This document shows, piece by piece, positions 20,502 through 29,949 of a stretch of DNA of 64,000 nt (the first letter of the stretch is position 1; each line of letters starts with the position of its first letter). The notes beneath the pieces were generated by a model, which saw only the letters and a list, made by a program, of their open reading frames with translations, made no database searches and was not told the origin of the DNA. This DNA is from Betaproteobacteria bacterium Ga0077527. Its GTDB lineage: Bacteria; Pseudomonadota; Gammaproteobacteria; Burkholderiales; SG8-41. The DNA lies in the NCBI GenBank assembly GCA_001464815.1, contig LNDW01000020.1, forward strand, positions 186,001 through 250,000, given 5' to 3'. Both the position numbers and the translations under genes were made by a program.

Positions 20502-21242
20502 TCAGCCTTTCAGCATCAGCGGCAGTCCGCTGAGGATCAGCACCACGCACACCGTTCTGCGGAAGGTGGTCTCGCTCAAACCGGTGTGAATGCGATCGCC
20601 GATGAAAATGCCGGCGAGCATGAACGGCAGCGCTGCCGTGAACAGCAGCAGCGATTCGCGGCCGAACTCGCCCACCGCCCAGTAACCGATCCCGCGCACC
20701 ACCGCCAGCGTCATCATCAGCGCCGCCAGCGTGCCGCGGAACTGCTCCTTGGTGACGCGGATCGCGTCCATGTAGATGGCGAAGAAAATGCTCGCCATGG
20801 TACCGAACAGGGTGCCCACCGCGCCGGCGAGAAAACTCGCCAGTGTCGCCACCGCGCGCGGGGTCTCCAGCTTGCTGCCGCGGAAAGTCTGCCACAACGC
20901 ATGCGCGCCGTAGGCGCTGACCAGAAGGCCGAGGCCGCGGGTGAGCCAGGCCGCATCGAGGGTCTTGAACAGCCACAACCCGGCAAGGATGCCGATCATG
21001 CACGAGGGCAGGATCTTCAGGATCATCGGCAGTGACACATGACGCCGGTCCTTGCCGAACAGCGTGGCCGAGGACGAGATGGTGAGCAGCGTCCACACCG
21101 GCACCAGCACCTTCATCGGGATCACCAGCGCCAGCAGCGGCATCGCGGCAAAACCGCCGAAGCCGGTGCTGCCGCGCAGCGCGTAACTCCCGACCAGCAC
21201 CACCGCGCAATACAGCCACGCCCCCGTGGACAATTCGATCAC
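20502..21242 (-). CDS. sulfite exporter TauE/SafE family protein
   Basis: Membrane protein with GSTGFGGFAAMPLLALVIPMKVLVPVWTLL. Confidence 0.88.
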   Translation of the reverse strand: MIELSTGAWLYCAVVLVGSYALRGSTGFGGFAAMPLLALVIPMKVLVPVWTLLTISSSATLFGKDRRHVSLPMILKILPSCMIGILAGLWLFKTLDAAWLTRGLGLLVSAYGAHALWQTFRGSKLETPRAVATLASFLAGAVGTLFGTMASIFFAIYMDAIRVTKEQFRGTLAALMMTLAVVRGIGYWAVGEFGRESLLLFTAALPFMLAGIFIGDRIHTGLSETTFRRTVCVVLILSGLPLMLKG

Positions 21243-21937
21243 CGCCCCGCAGCCTGGAGCTCGATCAGGCGCATCACCTCGGTGGCCGCGCCCTGCGCCT
21301 CTTCACGCGTCAGGCGCTCGGCGGCTTCGCCGTCACGCTTGCGGATTGCGGCGAGCATCGCGCGCAGCGCCTTCACACTCTCCTTCGAGCGGCTGTCAGA
21401 ACGTTTCGGGTGCGAGAGCCCCAGCGCGCGCCAGCGCCAGATGCGCGCATGCAGCGTGCCGAGCATCGATGACAGCGTCTCGCTGCCGGCGCCCTCGAAC
21501 AGCACCGCGTAAAAACGGTTCTTGGTTTCCAGCACCTCCTGCGCATCGCCGCGCTCGTAGGCGCCGGCCACCACATCCAGTGCCTGCGCCAGGCGTTTCA
21601 GCTCGGCATCGCCGGCGTTCTGCACGAACAGCCGTGCGGCGAGCCCTTCCAGCACGGCGCGTATGGTGTAGAGGTCCTTGGCTTCGGCCAGAGACAGCTC
21701 GCGCACCACCGGCCCCTTGTTCGGCACGTTGGCGATCAGGCCTTCGCTCTCGAGCTGGCGCAGCGCCTCGCGGATCACCGTGCGCGACACGCCCATCATT
21801 TCGGTCAGCTCGCGTTCGGTCAGCCGTGCGCCCGGCGCCAGCCGGCCGTCGATGATGGCGCGGCGCAGTCCGTCCAGTACCTGCAGCCGCAACGGCGCGG
21901 CAAGCTTCTGAATTTCATCGAGTTTTGGTGGAACCAT
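21239..21937 (-). CDS. GntR family transcriptional regulator (FCD domain)
   Basis: VLDGLRRAIIDGRLAPGARLTERELTEMMGVSRTVIREALRQLESEGLI; start trimmed from 596-aa ORF. Confidence 0.93.
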   Translation of the reverse strand: MVPPKLDEIQKLAAPLRLQVLDGLRRAIIDGRLAPGARLTERELTEMMGVSRTVIREALRQLESEGLIANVPNKGPVVRELSLAEAKDLYTIRAVLEGLAARLFVQNAGDAELKRLAQALDVVAGAYERGDAQEVLETKNRFYAVLFEGAGSETLSSMLGTLHARIWRWRALGLSHPKRSDSRSKESVKALRAMLAAIRKRDGEAAERLTREEAQGAATEVMRLIELQAAGR

Positions 21938-21974
21938 GGCCGGCAGTTTAGCGCAGTTGACCCTACTCGTAATA

Positions 21975-21993
21975 CCGTAATACGATATTACGG
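21975..21993. promoter_or_regulatory. palindromic candidate GntR operator CCGTAATA-CGA-TATTACGG
   Basis: Perfect 8-bp arms, 3-nt spacer, in the divergent gap between GntR gene and the oxidoreductase operon. Confidence 0.65.
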
Positions 21994-22075
21994 TTCGCCT
22001 TCCAATCCCCAATCCCGTTACCGGCGGGCTTCCAAAAAAGCCGAGCCGGCAAACCATCCTGAGGAGCATGCAAGC

Positions 22076-23158
22076 ATGAGCACCCCCGTCAAAGTCGGCA
22101 TCGTCGGCCTCGGCCGCTGGGCCAAGGTCCTGACCCGCGCCGCAAAACAGTCGAACAAGGTCCAGATCGTCGCCGGCTACAGCCGCTCGCAGGAAAAGCG
22201 CGATGCCTTCGCCGCCGAGATGGGCGTGCCGGCGGTGCCCGACATGCAGACCATGCTGGCCAACCCCGAGATCAAGGGCGTGATCCTGACCGTGCCCAAC
22301 GAGCAGCATCTGCCGATGGCCGAGATCGTCGCCAAGGGCGGCAAACATGTGTACACCGAAAAACCGATCTCGCAGACGCTGGAAGACGGCCTGAAAATCG
22401 AAGCGCTGCAGAAGCAGTACGGCATCACCGTCACCGTCGGCCACAGCGCGCGCCTGATGGCCGGCATCCGCATCATCAAGGAAAAAATCGACGCCGGCGA
22501 ACTCGGCCGCGTCGCTTTCATGGAAGCCAACTTTTCCAATGAACGCGCGCTGGAACTGACGCCGCAGACCTGGCGCTGGTACAAGGACCGCGCGCCCGGC
22601 GGCCCGCTGTCGCAGCTCGCGATCCACCAGTTCGACGTGCTGCACATGCTCGGCGGTGAAGTGCAGGAAGTCTCCTCGATGGCCTCCAAGCTGTCGCCGG
22701 TCGGCGCCGAGGTGGACGACCAGTCGATGACCCTGGTGCGCTTCAAGGACGGCAAGATCGGGTATGTCGGCTCCTGCTGGACCTCGCCCGGCATCTTCTC
22801 GGTGCGCGTGTTCGGCTCCAAGGGCCTGATGCACTACGAAATCGACTTCGGCACCTGGGACACCCCGCACCTGCTGCATGACAATTCCGTGCTCTACATC
22901 CAGCGCGGCAAGGACGGCTGGGCCAAGCGCGAGGACATCAAGCTGCCCGAGTCCGACATGTTCCGCGCCGAACTCGAGGCCTTCGCCGGCAGCTGCATCT
23001 CCGGCAAGACGAATGAACTGACCGCGCACAACGGCAACGTCGCGGTGGCGATGACCAACGCCGCGCTGAAATCAATCGACCGCAAGGGCCAGTGCGTCAG
23101 CATCGAAGAAGTGATGAACGACGCCCGCGCCAAGAACGACTCGAAGCGCGCCGCCTGA
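22076..23158 (+). CDS. Gfo/Idh/MocA family oxidoreductase
   Basis: VKVGIVGLGRWAKVLTRAAKQSNKVQIVAGYSRSQEKRDAFAAEMGVP...GKHVYTEKPIS. Confidence 0.94.
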   Translation: MSTPVKVGIVGLGRWAKVLTRAAKQSNKVQIVAGYSRSQEKRDAFAAEMGVPAVPDMQTMLANPEIKGVILTVPNEQHLPMAEIVAKGGKHVYTEKPISQTLEDGLKIEALQKQYGITVTVGHSARLMAGIRIIKEKIDAGELGRVAFMEANFSNERALELTPQTWRWYKDRAPGGPLSQLAIHQFDVLHMLGGEVQEVSSMASKLSPVGAEVDDQSMTLVRFKDGKIGYVGSCWTSPGIFSVRVFGSKGLMHYEIDFGTWDTPHLLHDNSVLYIQRGKDGWAKREDIKLPESDMFRAELEAFAGSCISGKTNELTAHNGNVAVAMTNAALKSIDRKGQCVSIEEVMNDARAKNDSKRAA

Positions 23159-23173
23159 ATCTGGAGACCGACC

Positions 23174-23983
23174 ATGGCCAAACTCGCCACCCGTTACTTC
23201 ATCGACCTCACCCAGCCCGAGGTCGCCGCACAGCTGAAAAAAAATCCGCTGGTGATCCTGCCCGCGGGCAGCGTCGAGCAGCACGGCCCGCACCTGCCCA
23301 CCGGGACTGACATCTATGCCGCCAATGTCATCGGCCACGCGGTGGCCGAGCGCATGGACGGCCTGGTGCTGCCCGGCGGCCCGCTGGGTGTGACGCCGAT
23401 GCACATGCCCTTCGAGGGCACGATCACGCTGTCGCCCGACACCTACCAGCGCGTCGTTACCGAAACCTGCGCCTCGACCGCACAGCACGGCGCGAAACGC
23501 CTGTTGATCCTGAACTGGCATGAAGGCAACATTCCGTCGCTGGCGATTGCCTCGGAAAAGCTGCACCGCGAAGTCGGCATGAGCGTGATCGTGGTCCAGG
23601 CCTGCTACGTCGCCGCCGAACTCTATGGCCACGACTGCGGCGGCCTCACCCACGGCGGCGAAATTGAGGCGCTGGCGGTGCTCGCATACCAGCCCGAGCT
23701 GGTGCACCTCGACCGCATCGATTACTCCTCCGACCACAGCCACGGCCGCAAATGGGACCGCCTGCGCCGCACCCACAGCTACCAGCCGGTGCTGCGCGAC
23801 ATCAAAACCATCGCGGCAACGGGCTGGTATGGTTCACCCGAACACGCCACCGCCGCCAAGGGCCTGAAGATGCTCAACGACATCGCCGACGCCATTGCCA
23901 GGGAATGCGGCGATATTTTTGCGCTGCTCGACGAGGCGCAGGGCGGCACCGCTGAAATCAAACATCTGAAAGTGGCCAGCTGA
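23174..23983 (+). CDS. creatininase family protein
   Basis: LVILPAGSVEQHGPHLPTGTDIYAA, NWHEGN. Confidence 0.92.
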   Translation: MAKLATRYFIDLTQPEVAAQLKKNPLVILPAGSVEQHGPHLPTGTDIYAANVIGHAVAERMDGLVLPGGPLGVTPMHMPFEGTITLSPDTYQRVVTETCASTAQHGAKRLLILNWHEGNIPSLAIASEKLHREVGMSVIVVQACYVAAELYGHDCGGLTHGGEIEALAVLAYQPELVHLDRIDYSSDHSHGRKWDRLRRTHSYQPVLRDIKTIAATGWYGSPEHATAAKGLKMLNDIADAIARECGDIFALLDEAQGGTAEIKHLKVAS

Positions 23984-23985
23984 TC

Positions 23986-24369
23986 ATGGCGCGCGTCCTT
24001 ACGCAGGTTGACGCCAAAAGCATGGGCCTGCCCGGCCGCAAATCGCTGGAGATTGTTTCCGGCGAAAAAGGCTCGCAGGCGGTGACACTGCGCCTGGTTG
24101 AAATCCCGCCGGCCAAACCCGGTGACGCGCCGCGAGGCAAACACTTTCACCAGGGCTTCGAGGAATGTATTCATGTGATGTCCGGCAAAGGCTGCACCGA
24201 GGCCGACAGCGGCAGCTATCCGCTGAAAGCCGGTGACACCATCCTGATTCCTTCGGGCGAGAAGCACGCCACGCGCAATACCGGCAACGAACCGCTGGTG
24301 CTGCTGTGTTTCTTCCCGGTGGCGGACATCAGCCAGCGCACGCAGGAAACTGCACCTCTTAAAAGCTAG
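23986..24369 (+). CDS. cupin domain-containing protein
   Basis: GKHFHQGFEECIHVMSGKGCTEADSGSYPLKAGDTILIPSGEKHATRNTGNEPL. Confidence 0.9.
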   Translation: MARVLTQVDAKSMGLPGRKSLEIVSGEKGSQAVTLRLVEIPPAKPGDAPRGKHFHQGFEECIHVMSGKGCTEADSGSYPLKAGDTILIPSGEKHATRNTGNEPLVLLCFFPVADISQRTQETAPLKS

Positions 24370-24476
24370 CCACAGAGGTCACAGAGAACACAGAGAACTG
24401 CAAAAGCTACTCAACAAGATGCTCGCGGCATCGTCGTGGGTTTTCTCTGTGATCTCCGTGTCCTCTGTGGCTTAAA
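24367..24476. repeat. dispersed palindromic repeat (CCACAGAGG...ACAGAG / CTCTGTG...CCTCTGTGG), copy 1
   Basis: gccacagaggtcacagagaacacagagaa ... tctctgtgatctccgtgtcctctgtggc; same element at 42230-42350. Confidence 0.85.
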
Positions 24477-24486
24477 AGGTTTTCAA

Positions 24487-25464
24487 ATGACCATTGACGT
24501 TCTTTGCCTCCGCCCCGAAGCTGATTTCACCCGTGTCGGCGTCATACCGCCCAAAAACATCAACATCGCCTATCGCAAGCCGGATGATGCCGACCTGCCG
24601 GCACTGATGAAGCAAGCCCGCGCGCTGCTGATTCCCGCGGTCGGCCCGAAACTGCCGGCAGCACTGTTCGAAGGCACAACCGTAAAGATGGTGCAAATCA
24701 CCGGCGCCGGCGTGGACCGTCTTGACGAGGCGGCGCTGAAAAAACTCGGCATCCCAGTCGCCAACGTCCCCGGCGGCAGCAACAGCGCGCTGGCCGAATA
24801 CACCACCACCTGCGCATCCGTCCTGCTGCGCCGTTTTGCCTGGGCCGATGCGGAGATCAAGAAAGGCAACTATGTGCCTTTCCGCAACCGCATGATGGCC
24901 GACAACCTGGCCGGCATCGACGGCGCGACCGTCGGCGTGGTCGGCATGGGCGTGATCGGCATGGCAGTGGCGCAGGCGTTTCACCGCATCGGCTGCCGCA
25001 TCGTCTATTTCGACCCGGCGCTCAAAGACAAGTCACAGGCCGAGGCAATAAACGCCAAAGCCTTGCCACTGGATGAGTTGCTCAAAAACTCCGACGTGGT
25101 CACTCTGCACGTACCGCTAATACCGGCGACGACAAACCTGATTGGCTCCGCGCAACTCACGCTGATGAAACCTGAAGCCGTGCTGATCAACGGCGCCCGC
25201 GGCGGCGTGGTCGATGAGGCGGCGCTGGCGCAGGCCCTGCGCGAAAAACGCATCGCCGGTGCTGCGGTCGATGTCTACACCATCGAACCTGCTCCCGCTG
25301 ACAACCCGCTGTTGAAGCTTGAAGGTGAAGCCGCTTCCCGCCTGCTGCTGACTCCGCATGTCGCTGGTGTCACCCGCCAGTCGGCGGCCTTCCTGTTCAA
25401 GGCTGCCTGGGAAAACGTCCAGCATGTGCTGGGCGGCGGTGCGGCAGCGAATCGCGTCTACTAG
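24487..25464 (+). CDS. D-isomer specific 2-hydroxyacid dehydrogenase family protein
   Basis: GATVGVVGMGVIGMAVAQAFHRIGCRIVYFDP, NGARGGVVDEAALAQAL. Confidence 0.93.
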   Translation: MTIDVLCLRPEADFTRVGVIPPKNINIAYRKPDDADLPALMKQARALLIPAVGPKLPAALFEGTTVKMVQITGAGVDRLDEAALKKLGIPVANVPGGSNSALAEYTTTCASVLLRRFAWADAEIKKGNYVPFRNRMMADNLAGIDGATVGVVGMGVIGMAVAQAFHRIGCRIVYFDPALKDKSQAEAINAKALPLDELLKNSDVVTLHVPLIPATTNLIGSAQLTLMKPEAVLINGARGGVVDEAALAQALREKRIAGAAVDVYTIEPAPADNPLLKLEGEAASRLLLTPHVAGVTRQSAAFLFKAAWENVQHVLGGGAAANRVY

Positions 25465-25492
25465 AATACGGGGCTCATCAGGAGGAGCCCCT

Positions 25493-26578
25493 TTGAAAAA
25501 GAACAAACCCCTCGGCGTTGCAGTCATCGGTTCGGGACGCATCGGCACGCTGCGTGCGCGGCTTGCCGCAAAACATCCCTCGGTCGGATTTCTCGCGGTG
25601 TCGGATCTCGATGCCGGCAAGGCCAAAGCTCTCGCCGAAACCTCCGGCGCCGATCTGCACTCGACCGACAACTTCGCGCTGATCGAGCACCCCGATGTCA
25701 CCGCGGTGTTCGTGTCCACACCTGAAGGCGAACACGCGGCACCGATCAAGCGCGCTCTGGAACTGGGCAAGCCGGTGCTGGTGGAGAAACCCATCGCCCT
25801 CTCGCTGCGCGACGCCGAGGACATCCTCGCCACGCTGAAAACCACCGGCGGCAAGCTGCGCGTCGGTTACAGCCGCCGCTACAAGGAATGTTTCCTGCGC
25901 GCCAAGGAACAGATGATCCACGGCCGCCTCGGCCAGGTCACCGGCGGGCTGGCCCGCGTCTACAACTCGCGTGCCCAGGCCTTCTCGATCCTGAAACGCG
26001 ACCCGCACGCGACACCGGTGCTGGACGTGCTGACCTATTACGTCGATCTGATGTGCTGGTTTCTCGAAGGCAATCCTCCGGTGGAAATCGTCGCCCGCGG
26101 CCAGAAGGGCATCTTCCGCGAGGCCGGCTACGGCGCTGATGATGTGACCTGGGCCATCGTCACCTTCGCCGACGGCGCGGTGGTCAACTTCGGCGTCAGC
26201 TACGCGCTGCCGGCGAAATACCCGACCCTGGGCCAGTCCGACCGTGTGGAACTGCTCGGCACCGAAGGCACGATGATCATCGACGACGACCACATGGACC
26301 ATGTGCTGTATTCGGACAGGGGCATCCCGCACGCCTATGTGCCGGACCACGCGGTGAACATGGCCTTCCTTGGCAGCAACACCGCCGGCGACTGGGCGGT
26401 GGGTGACTTCTGGGGGCCGCTCGCCAACGAAACCCGCGCCTGGCTCGACCATCTGGTCACCGGCCACCCGACTGTGCACACCACGCCGGAACAGGCGATG
26501 GTCAACCTGCAGACCACCATCGCCATCGAACGCTCGGCGCGTGACGGCAAGCCGGTGCGCCTGCCGCTCGAAATCTGA
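25493..26578 (+). CDS. Gfo/Idh/MocA family oxidoreductase
   Basis: KPLGVAVIGSGRIGTLRARLAAKHPSVGFLAVSDLDAGKAKALAE...KPVLVEKPIALSL; TTG start. Confidence 0.93.
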   Translation: MKKNKPLGVAVIGSGRIGTLRARLAAKHPSVGFLAVSDLDAGKAKALAETSGADLHSTDNFALIEHPDVTAVFVSTPEGEHAAPIKRALELGKPVLVEKPIALSLRDAEDILATLKTTGGKLRVGYSRRYKECFLRAKEQMIHGRLGQVTGGLARVYNSRAQAFSILKRDPHATPVLDVLTYYVDLMCWFLEGNPPVEIVARGQKGIFREAGYGADDVTWAIVTFADGAVVNFGVSYALPAKYPTLGQSDRVELLGTEGTMIIDDDHMDHVLYSDRGIPHAYVPDHAVNMAFLGSNTAGDWAVGDFWGPLANETRAWLDHLVTGHPTVHTTPEQAMVNLQTTIAIERSARDGKPVRLPLEI

Positions 26579-26603
26579 CGATAAAAAAACTCCGGAGGAC
26601 CAC

Positions 26604-27569
26604 ATGAAAAAAATACTGCCGGCCCTGGCCGCCGCATGCTTCGCTGTGCCCGTAACCCAGGCCCAGGACTATCCCAACCGCCCGGTGCGGATGATTTCAC
26701 CAAACCCGCCCGGCGGCGCCAACGACACCATCGGCCGCATCGTCGCCACCAAGATCGGTGAAATGCTCGGCCAGCCGATGGTGATCGACAACCGCGGCGG
26801 CGCCGGCGGCACGCTGGGTGCAGAAATCGCCGCCAAGTCCAATCCGGATGGCTACACCCTGCTCGCCGCCTCGGTATCGACACACTCCTTCTCACCGGCG
26901 CTGAAGGACAAACTCAATTACGAACCGGTGAAGGACTTCGCGCCGATCTCGCTGTTCGCAATTTCGCAGAACCTGCTGGTCGCCAATCCCTCGTTGCGGG
27001 TGAATACCGTCGCGGAACTGCTGGCCCTGGCCAAAGCCAAGCCCAAGCTCAACTACGCCTCGGGCGGCACCGGCTCGACCAGCCATTACGCGATCGCACT
27101 GTTCGTGCACCGCGCCGGCATCGACAAGATCACGGTACACGTGCCATACAAGGGCGGCGCACCCTCGGTCGCGGCGACGATGGCCGGCGAGACTCAGTTC
27201 TATTTCGGGCCGATGGCGAGCATGACTTCGCAGGTGCAGGCCGGCAAACTGCGCGCGCTTGCGGTGGGCGGCCTGAAGCGTTCGCCGACACTACCGGATG
27301 TGCCCACGGTTGCCGAATCCGGGGTGCCGACCTATCAGTCCTTCGGCTGGTTCGGCCTGATGGCGCCGGCAAAAACACCGCGTCCGGTGCTGCAGAAACT
27401 GCACAAGGCCACACTCAGCGCGATGGCTTCGGCCGATGTCGGGCAGAAATTCCTCAGCCTCGGTGTTGATCCGGTGACCAACTCGCCGGAGGAATTCTCG
27501 AAGTTTGTCGCCGACCAGCTGGTCCGCTACAAGGCCGCGGTGAAAGAGCTCGGCATCACTGCCGACTGA
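26604..27569 (+). CDS. tripartite tricarboxylate transporter substrate-binding (Bug/TctC) protein
   Basis: AQDYPNRPVRMISPNPPGGANDTIGRIVATKI...VIDNRGGAGGTLGAEI. Confidence 0.94.
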   Translation: MKKILPALAAACFAVPVTQAQDYPNRPVRMISPNPPGGANDTIGRIVATKIGEMLGQPMVIDNRGGAGGTLGAEIAAKSNPDGYTLLAASVSTHSFSPALKDKLNYEPVKDFAPISLFAISQNLLVANPSLRVNTVAELLALAKAKPKLNYASGGTGSTSHYAIALFVHRAGIDKITVHVPYKGGAPSVAATMAGETQFYFGPMASMTSQVQAGKLRALAVGGLKRSPTLPDVPTVAESGVPTYQSFGWFGLMAPAKTPRPVLQKLHKATLSAMASADVGQKFLSLGVDPVTNSPEEFSKFVADQLVRYKAAVKELGITAD

Positions 27570-27582
27570 ATTCCCGTCCAGA

Positions 27583-27629
27583 GCCTGTCTCAAAACCTGC
27601 CGAGCGCAGGCGTTTTGAGGCAGGTTCTA
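27583..27629. terminator. inverted repeat between convergent genes, possible bidirectional terminator
   Basis: CCTGTCTCAAAACCTGC-cgagc-GCAGGCGTTTTGAGGCAGG; one wobble and a 2-nt bulge. Confidence 0.5.
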
Positions 27630-27971
27630 GCCCGGTGGCCAGTGCAGCGGCCTTCCGGCGAGTATATGCAGGTGCAGATGAAACACCGTCTGCCCTGCCT
27701 CCGCGCCGTTGTTGATCACCAGCCTGAACGCATCACCCACACCCAGCTGGCGGGCGACCTTGCCTGCGGCCAGCATCATGTGGCCCAGCAGCGCCTGATC
27801 AGGCGCTGCTGCGTCGGCCAGCTTCGGAATCTCCTGCTTCGGGATCAGCAGCACATGCACCGGTGCCTGGGGGTTGATGTCGCGAAAGGCCAGACACATC
27901 TCGTCTTCGTAAACGATGTCGGCCGGAATCTCACGGGCGATGATTTTGCTGAACAGTGTGGGCATGGCCAT
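27627..27971 (-). CDS. HIT family histidine triad nucleotide-binding protein
   Basis: TLFSKIIAREIPADIVYEDEMCLAFRDINPQAPVHVLLIPK...VFHLHLHILAGRPL. Confidence 0.95.
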   Translation of the reverse strand: MAMPTLFSKIIAREIPADIVYEDEMCLAFRDINPQAPVHVLLIPKQEIPKLADAAAPDQALLGHMMLAAGKVARQLGVGDAFRLVINNGAEAGQTVFHLHLHILAGRPLHWPPG

Positions 27972-28174
27972 GGTCTCCAGGAACAGTTTCAGCCCGATGA
28001 TAAGCGGCTTCCGCCCTTTTCAGCAGGTACAAGGTGAGTGGCCACAAACTATGCGTAAAATTTCAAGTATTTGATTTTATTGATAAATAACATAAAACCT
28101 GCTGATTGGAGCCTCGGCCAGAGCTAAATCCGAGATTATTATGCTGCACTGCAAAATATTTTTTGGCCAAAGTC

Positions 28175-28202
28175 TTGACTTGGCTTCAAGCGCCCTTATA
28201 AT
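28175..28202 (+). promoter_or_regulatory. sigma-70-type promoter of the phasin gene (TTGACT-16-TATAAT)
   Basis: TTGACT 28175-28180, TATAAT 28197-28202. Confidence 0.7.
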
Positions 28203-28283
28203 TTGAATTGTGCGGCGCAATATATTTCGGGCGCCTAGATAGCAGTGACCTCATTAATTAACTGTTTTTAAAGGAGAATCACC

Positions 28284-28832
28284 ATGTTTCAGACTCCGGA
28301 ACAACTTATTGCACTGAACAAAGCCAACCTCGAAGCCGCGATGAAATTTGCTGGCGTAGCGATTGGTGGCGCCGAGAAAATGATCGACCTGCAACTGAAA
28401 GCCGCCAAGACCGCATTCGCAGACAGCTTCGAAGGCGCGAAAGCCGTGGCTTCGGTCAAGGATCTGCAGCAGTTCTCCTCGCTGAAAGACAGCCTGGCCC
28501 AGCCGTCGCTCGAAAAAGCCACCGCCTACGCCAAAAGCATCTACGACGTCGCCACCGAAACCCAAGCCGAATTCGGCAAGCTGGTTGAAGCGCAAGTCGC
28601 CGAGTTCAACAAGGAACTGGTGTCGGGCCTCGACAAGATGATCAAAACCGCCCCGGCGGGTTCGGAAGTCGGCATCGCCGCAGTCAAGTCGGGCATTGCC
28701 GCCGTCAACTCGGCCTACGACAACCTGACCAAGGTCGCCAAGCAGTTCGCGCAAGCCAGCCAGTCGAACTTCGAAGCCGCCGCTACGCAAGCCACTGCCT
28801 CGGTGAAAAAGGCCGGCAAGAAAGCCGCCTAA
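28284..28832 (+). CDS. phasin family protein
   Basis: MFQTPEQLIALNKANLEAAMKFAGVAIGGAEKMIDLQLKAAKTAFADSFEGAKAVASVKDLQ. Confidence 0.95.
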   Translation: MFQTPEQLIALNKANLEAAMKFAGVAIGGAEKMIDLQLKAAKTAFADSFEGAKAVASVKDLQQFSSLKDSLAQPSLEKATAYAKSIYDVATETQAEFGKLVEAQVAEFNKELVSGLDKMIKTAPAGSEVGIAAVKSGIAAVNSAYDNLTKVAKQFAQASQSNFEAAATQATASVKKAGKKAA

Positions 28833-28856
28833 GCTTCAGCACAGGCAGGCAGCAGC

Positions 28857-28888
28857 AAAAAGCCCCGGAGAAATCCGGGGCTTTTTTC
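28857..28888 (+). terminator. Rho-independent terminator after phasin gene
   Basis: AAAAAGCCCCGGAGAAATCCGGGGCTTTTTTC. Confidence 0.9.
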
Positions 28889-28953
28889 ATGGCACCAGGT
28901 AATGACCTGTTTTTTTCCCTCTGCGCTCTGCATATGTCACCCCACACTGCTGT

Positions 28954-29697
28954 TCATGCCGCTGTCCACGGAAAACCCAACGCGCTGACCCCGGCCTTCA
29001 GCAACGCGATCGCCTCCTCAACACGCGCTGCATCGCCACGCACGCCGAGCTCGATGAAACGCTCCGGCGTCACCCGCGGCAGGCTGAACACTTTGAGGCC
29101 TGGATATTTCGCCAGGCATTCGTTCATCAGCTCGATCAGCTGGCTCTCGCCGGCCTCGCGCACAATGATCGCCGCCTCCACAGCGCCAACCGCCACGGCA
29201 TCGCGGTACACGTGATCGAGCACCCAGGCCATCATCGGCCAGGACATCTCCGGGAAGCCCGGCAGGAAATGGTGGCGGCCCACGGTAAAGCCCGGGATGC
29301 GGTTGTAAGGATTGGGGATGATCGAGGCGCCCTGTGGAAACTCGCCCATCATCAACCGTTGCGGCGTCACCCCCTTCGGATCATCGACAAAACGCGCACG
29401 GATCTCGGCCTCGGCTTCGGGATGCAGCAGCAGCGCCACGCCAGCGGCGCGCGCCGCGCATTGCCGGGTGTGATCGTCAGGTGTGGCACCGATGCCGCCA
29501 AAACTGAACACCACATCCTCACCCGCCAGCGTACGCCGCAGTGTCGTGGTGATCAGCTCCGGATCATCTCCCAGGTATTGCGCCCAGGACAGCTCCAGCC
29601 CGCGCTCGGCGAGCAGCGAGATCACCTTCGCCATGTGTTTGTCCTGGCGTTTGCCAGACAGGATTTCGTCACCGATGATGATGGCCGCGAATTTCAA
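28954..29697 (-). CDS. competence/damage-inducible protein A-like (molybdopterin-binding domain)
   Basis: MKFAAIIIGDEILSGKRQDKHMAKVISLLAERGLELSWAQYLGDD...FSFGGIGATPDDHTRQCAA. Confidence 0.92.
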   Translation of the reverse strand: MKFAAIIIGDEILSGKRQDKHMAKVISLLAERGLELSWAQYLGDDPELITTTLRRTLAGEDVVFSFGGIGATPDDHTRQCAARAAGVALLLHPEAEAEIRARFVDDPKGVTPQRLMMGEFPQGASIIPNPYNRIPGFTVGRHHFLPGFPEMSWPMMAWVLDHVYRDAVAVGAVEAAIIVREAGESQLIELMNECLAKYPGLKVFSLPRVTPERFIELGVRGDAARVEEAIALLKAGVSALGFPWTAA

Positions 29698-29783
29698 TAC
29701 AGGCTCCAGTCAAAAAACATTGAAAGAACCGTGACGCCCCGAGAACCGTAGCGAGCACCGCCGGGCAAGGGGCACGGAGTCCT

Positions 29784-29864
29784 CCAAGAGGACTTGCTTC
29801 GCAGCGCCCCCCAAGAGGACTTGCTTCGCAGCGCCCCCCAAGAGGACTTGCTTCGCAGCGCGCT
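29784..29864. repeat. tandem repeat, 3 x 27 bp (CCAAGAGGACTTGCTTCGCAGCGCCCC)
   Basis: Units 29784-29810 and 29811-29837 identical, third 29838-29864 differs only at its end. Confidence 0.95.
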
Positions 29865-29949
29865 GAAGTCGAGACATATCGTGACGGAAGGCGAGACTTC
29901 GAGCACCGCGCGACGCCGCCCTGGCAGTGCGCAGCAGGTTGTCGGGGCT

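Noticed and set aside
21239-23029. 596-aa minus ORF extending GntR upstream
   Set aside because: N-terminal half is antisense to the Gfo/Idh/MocA gene; real GntR start is 21937.
29784-29864. CRISPR array
   Set aside because: Units are directly abutting tandem repeats without spacers; no cas genes. No CRISPR array seen anywhere in the window.
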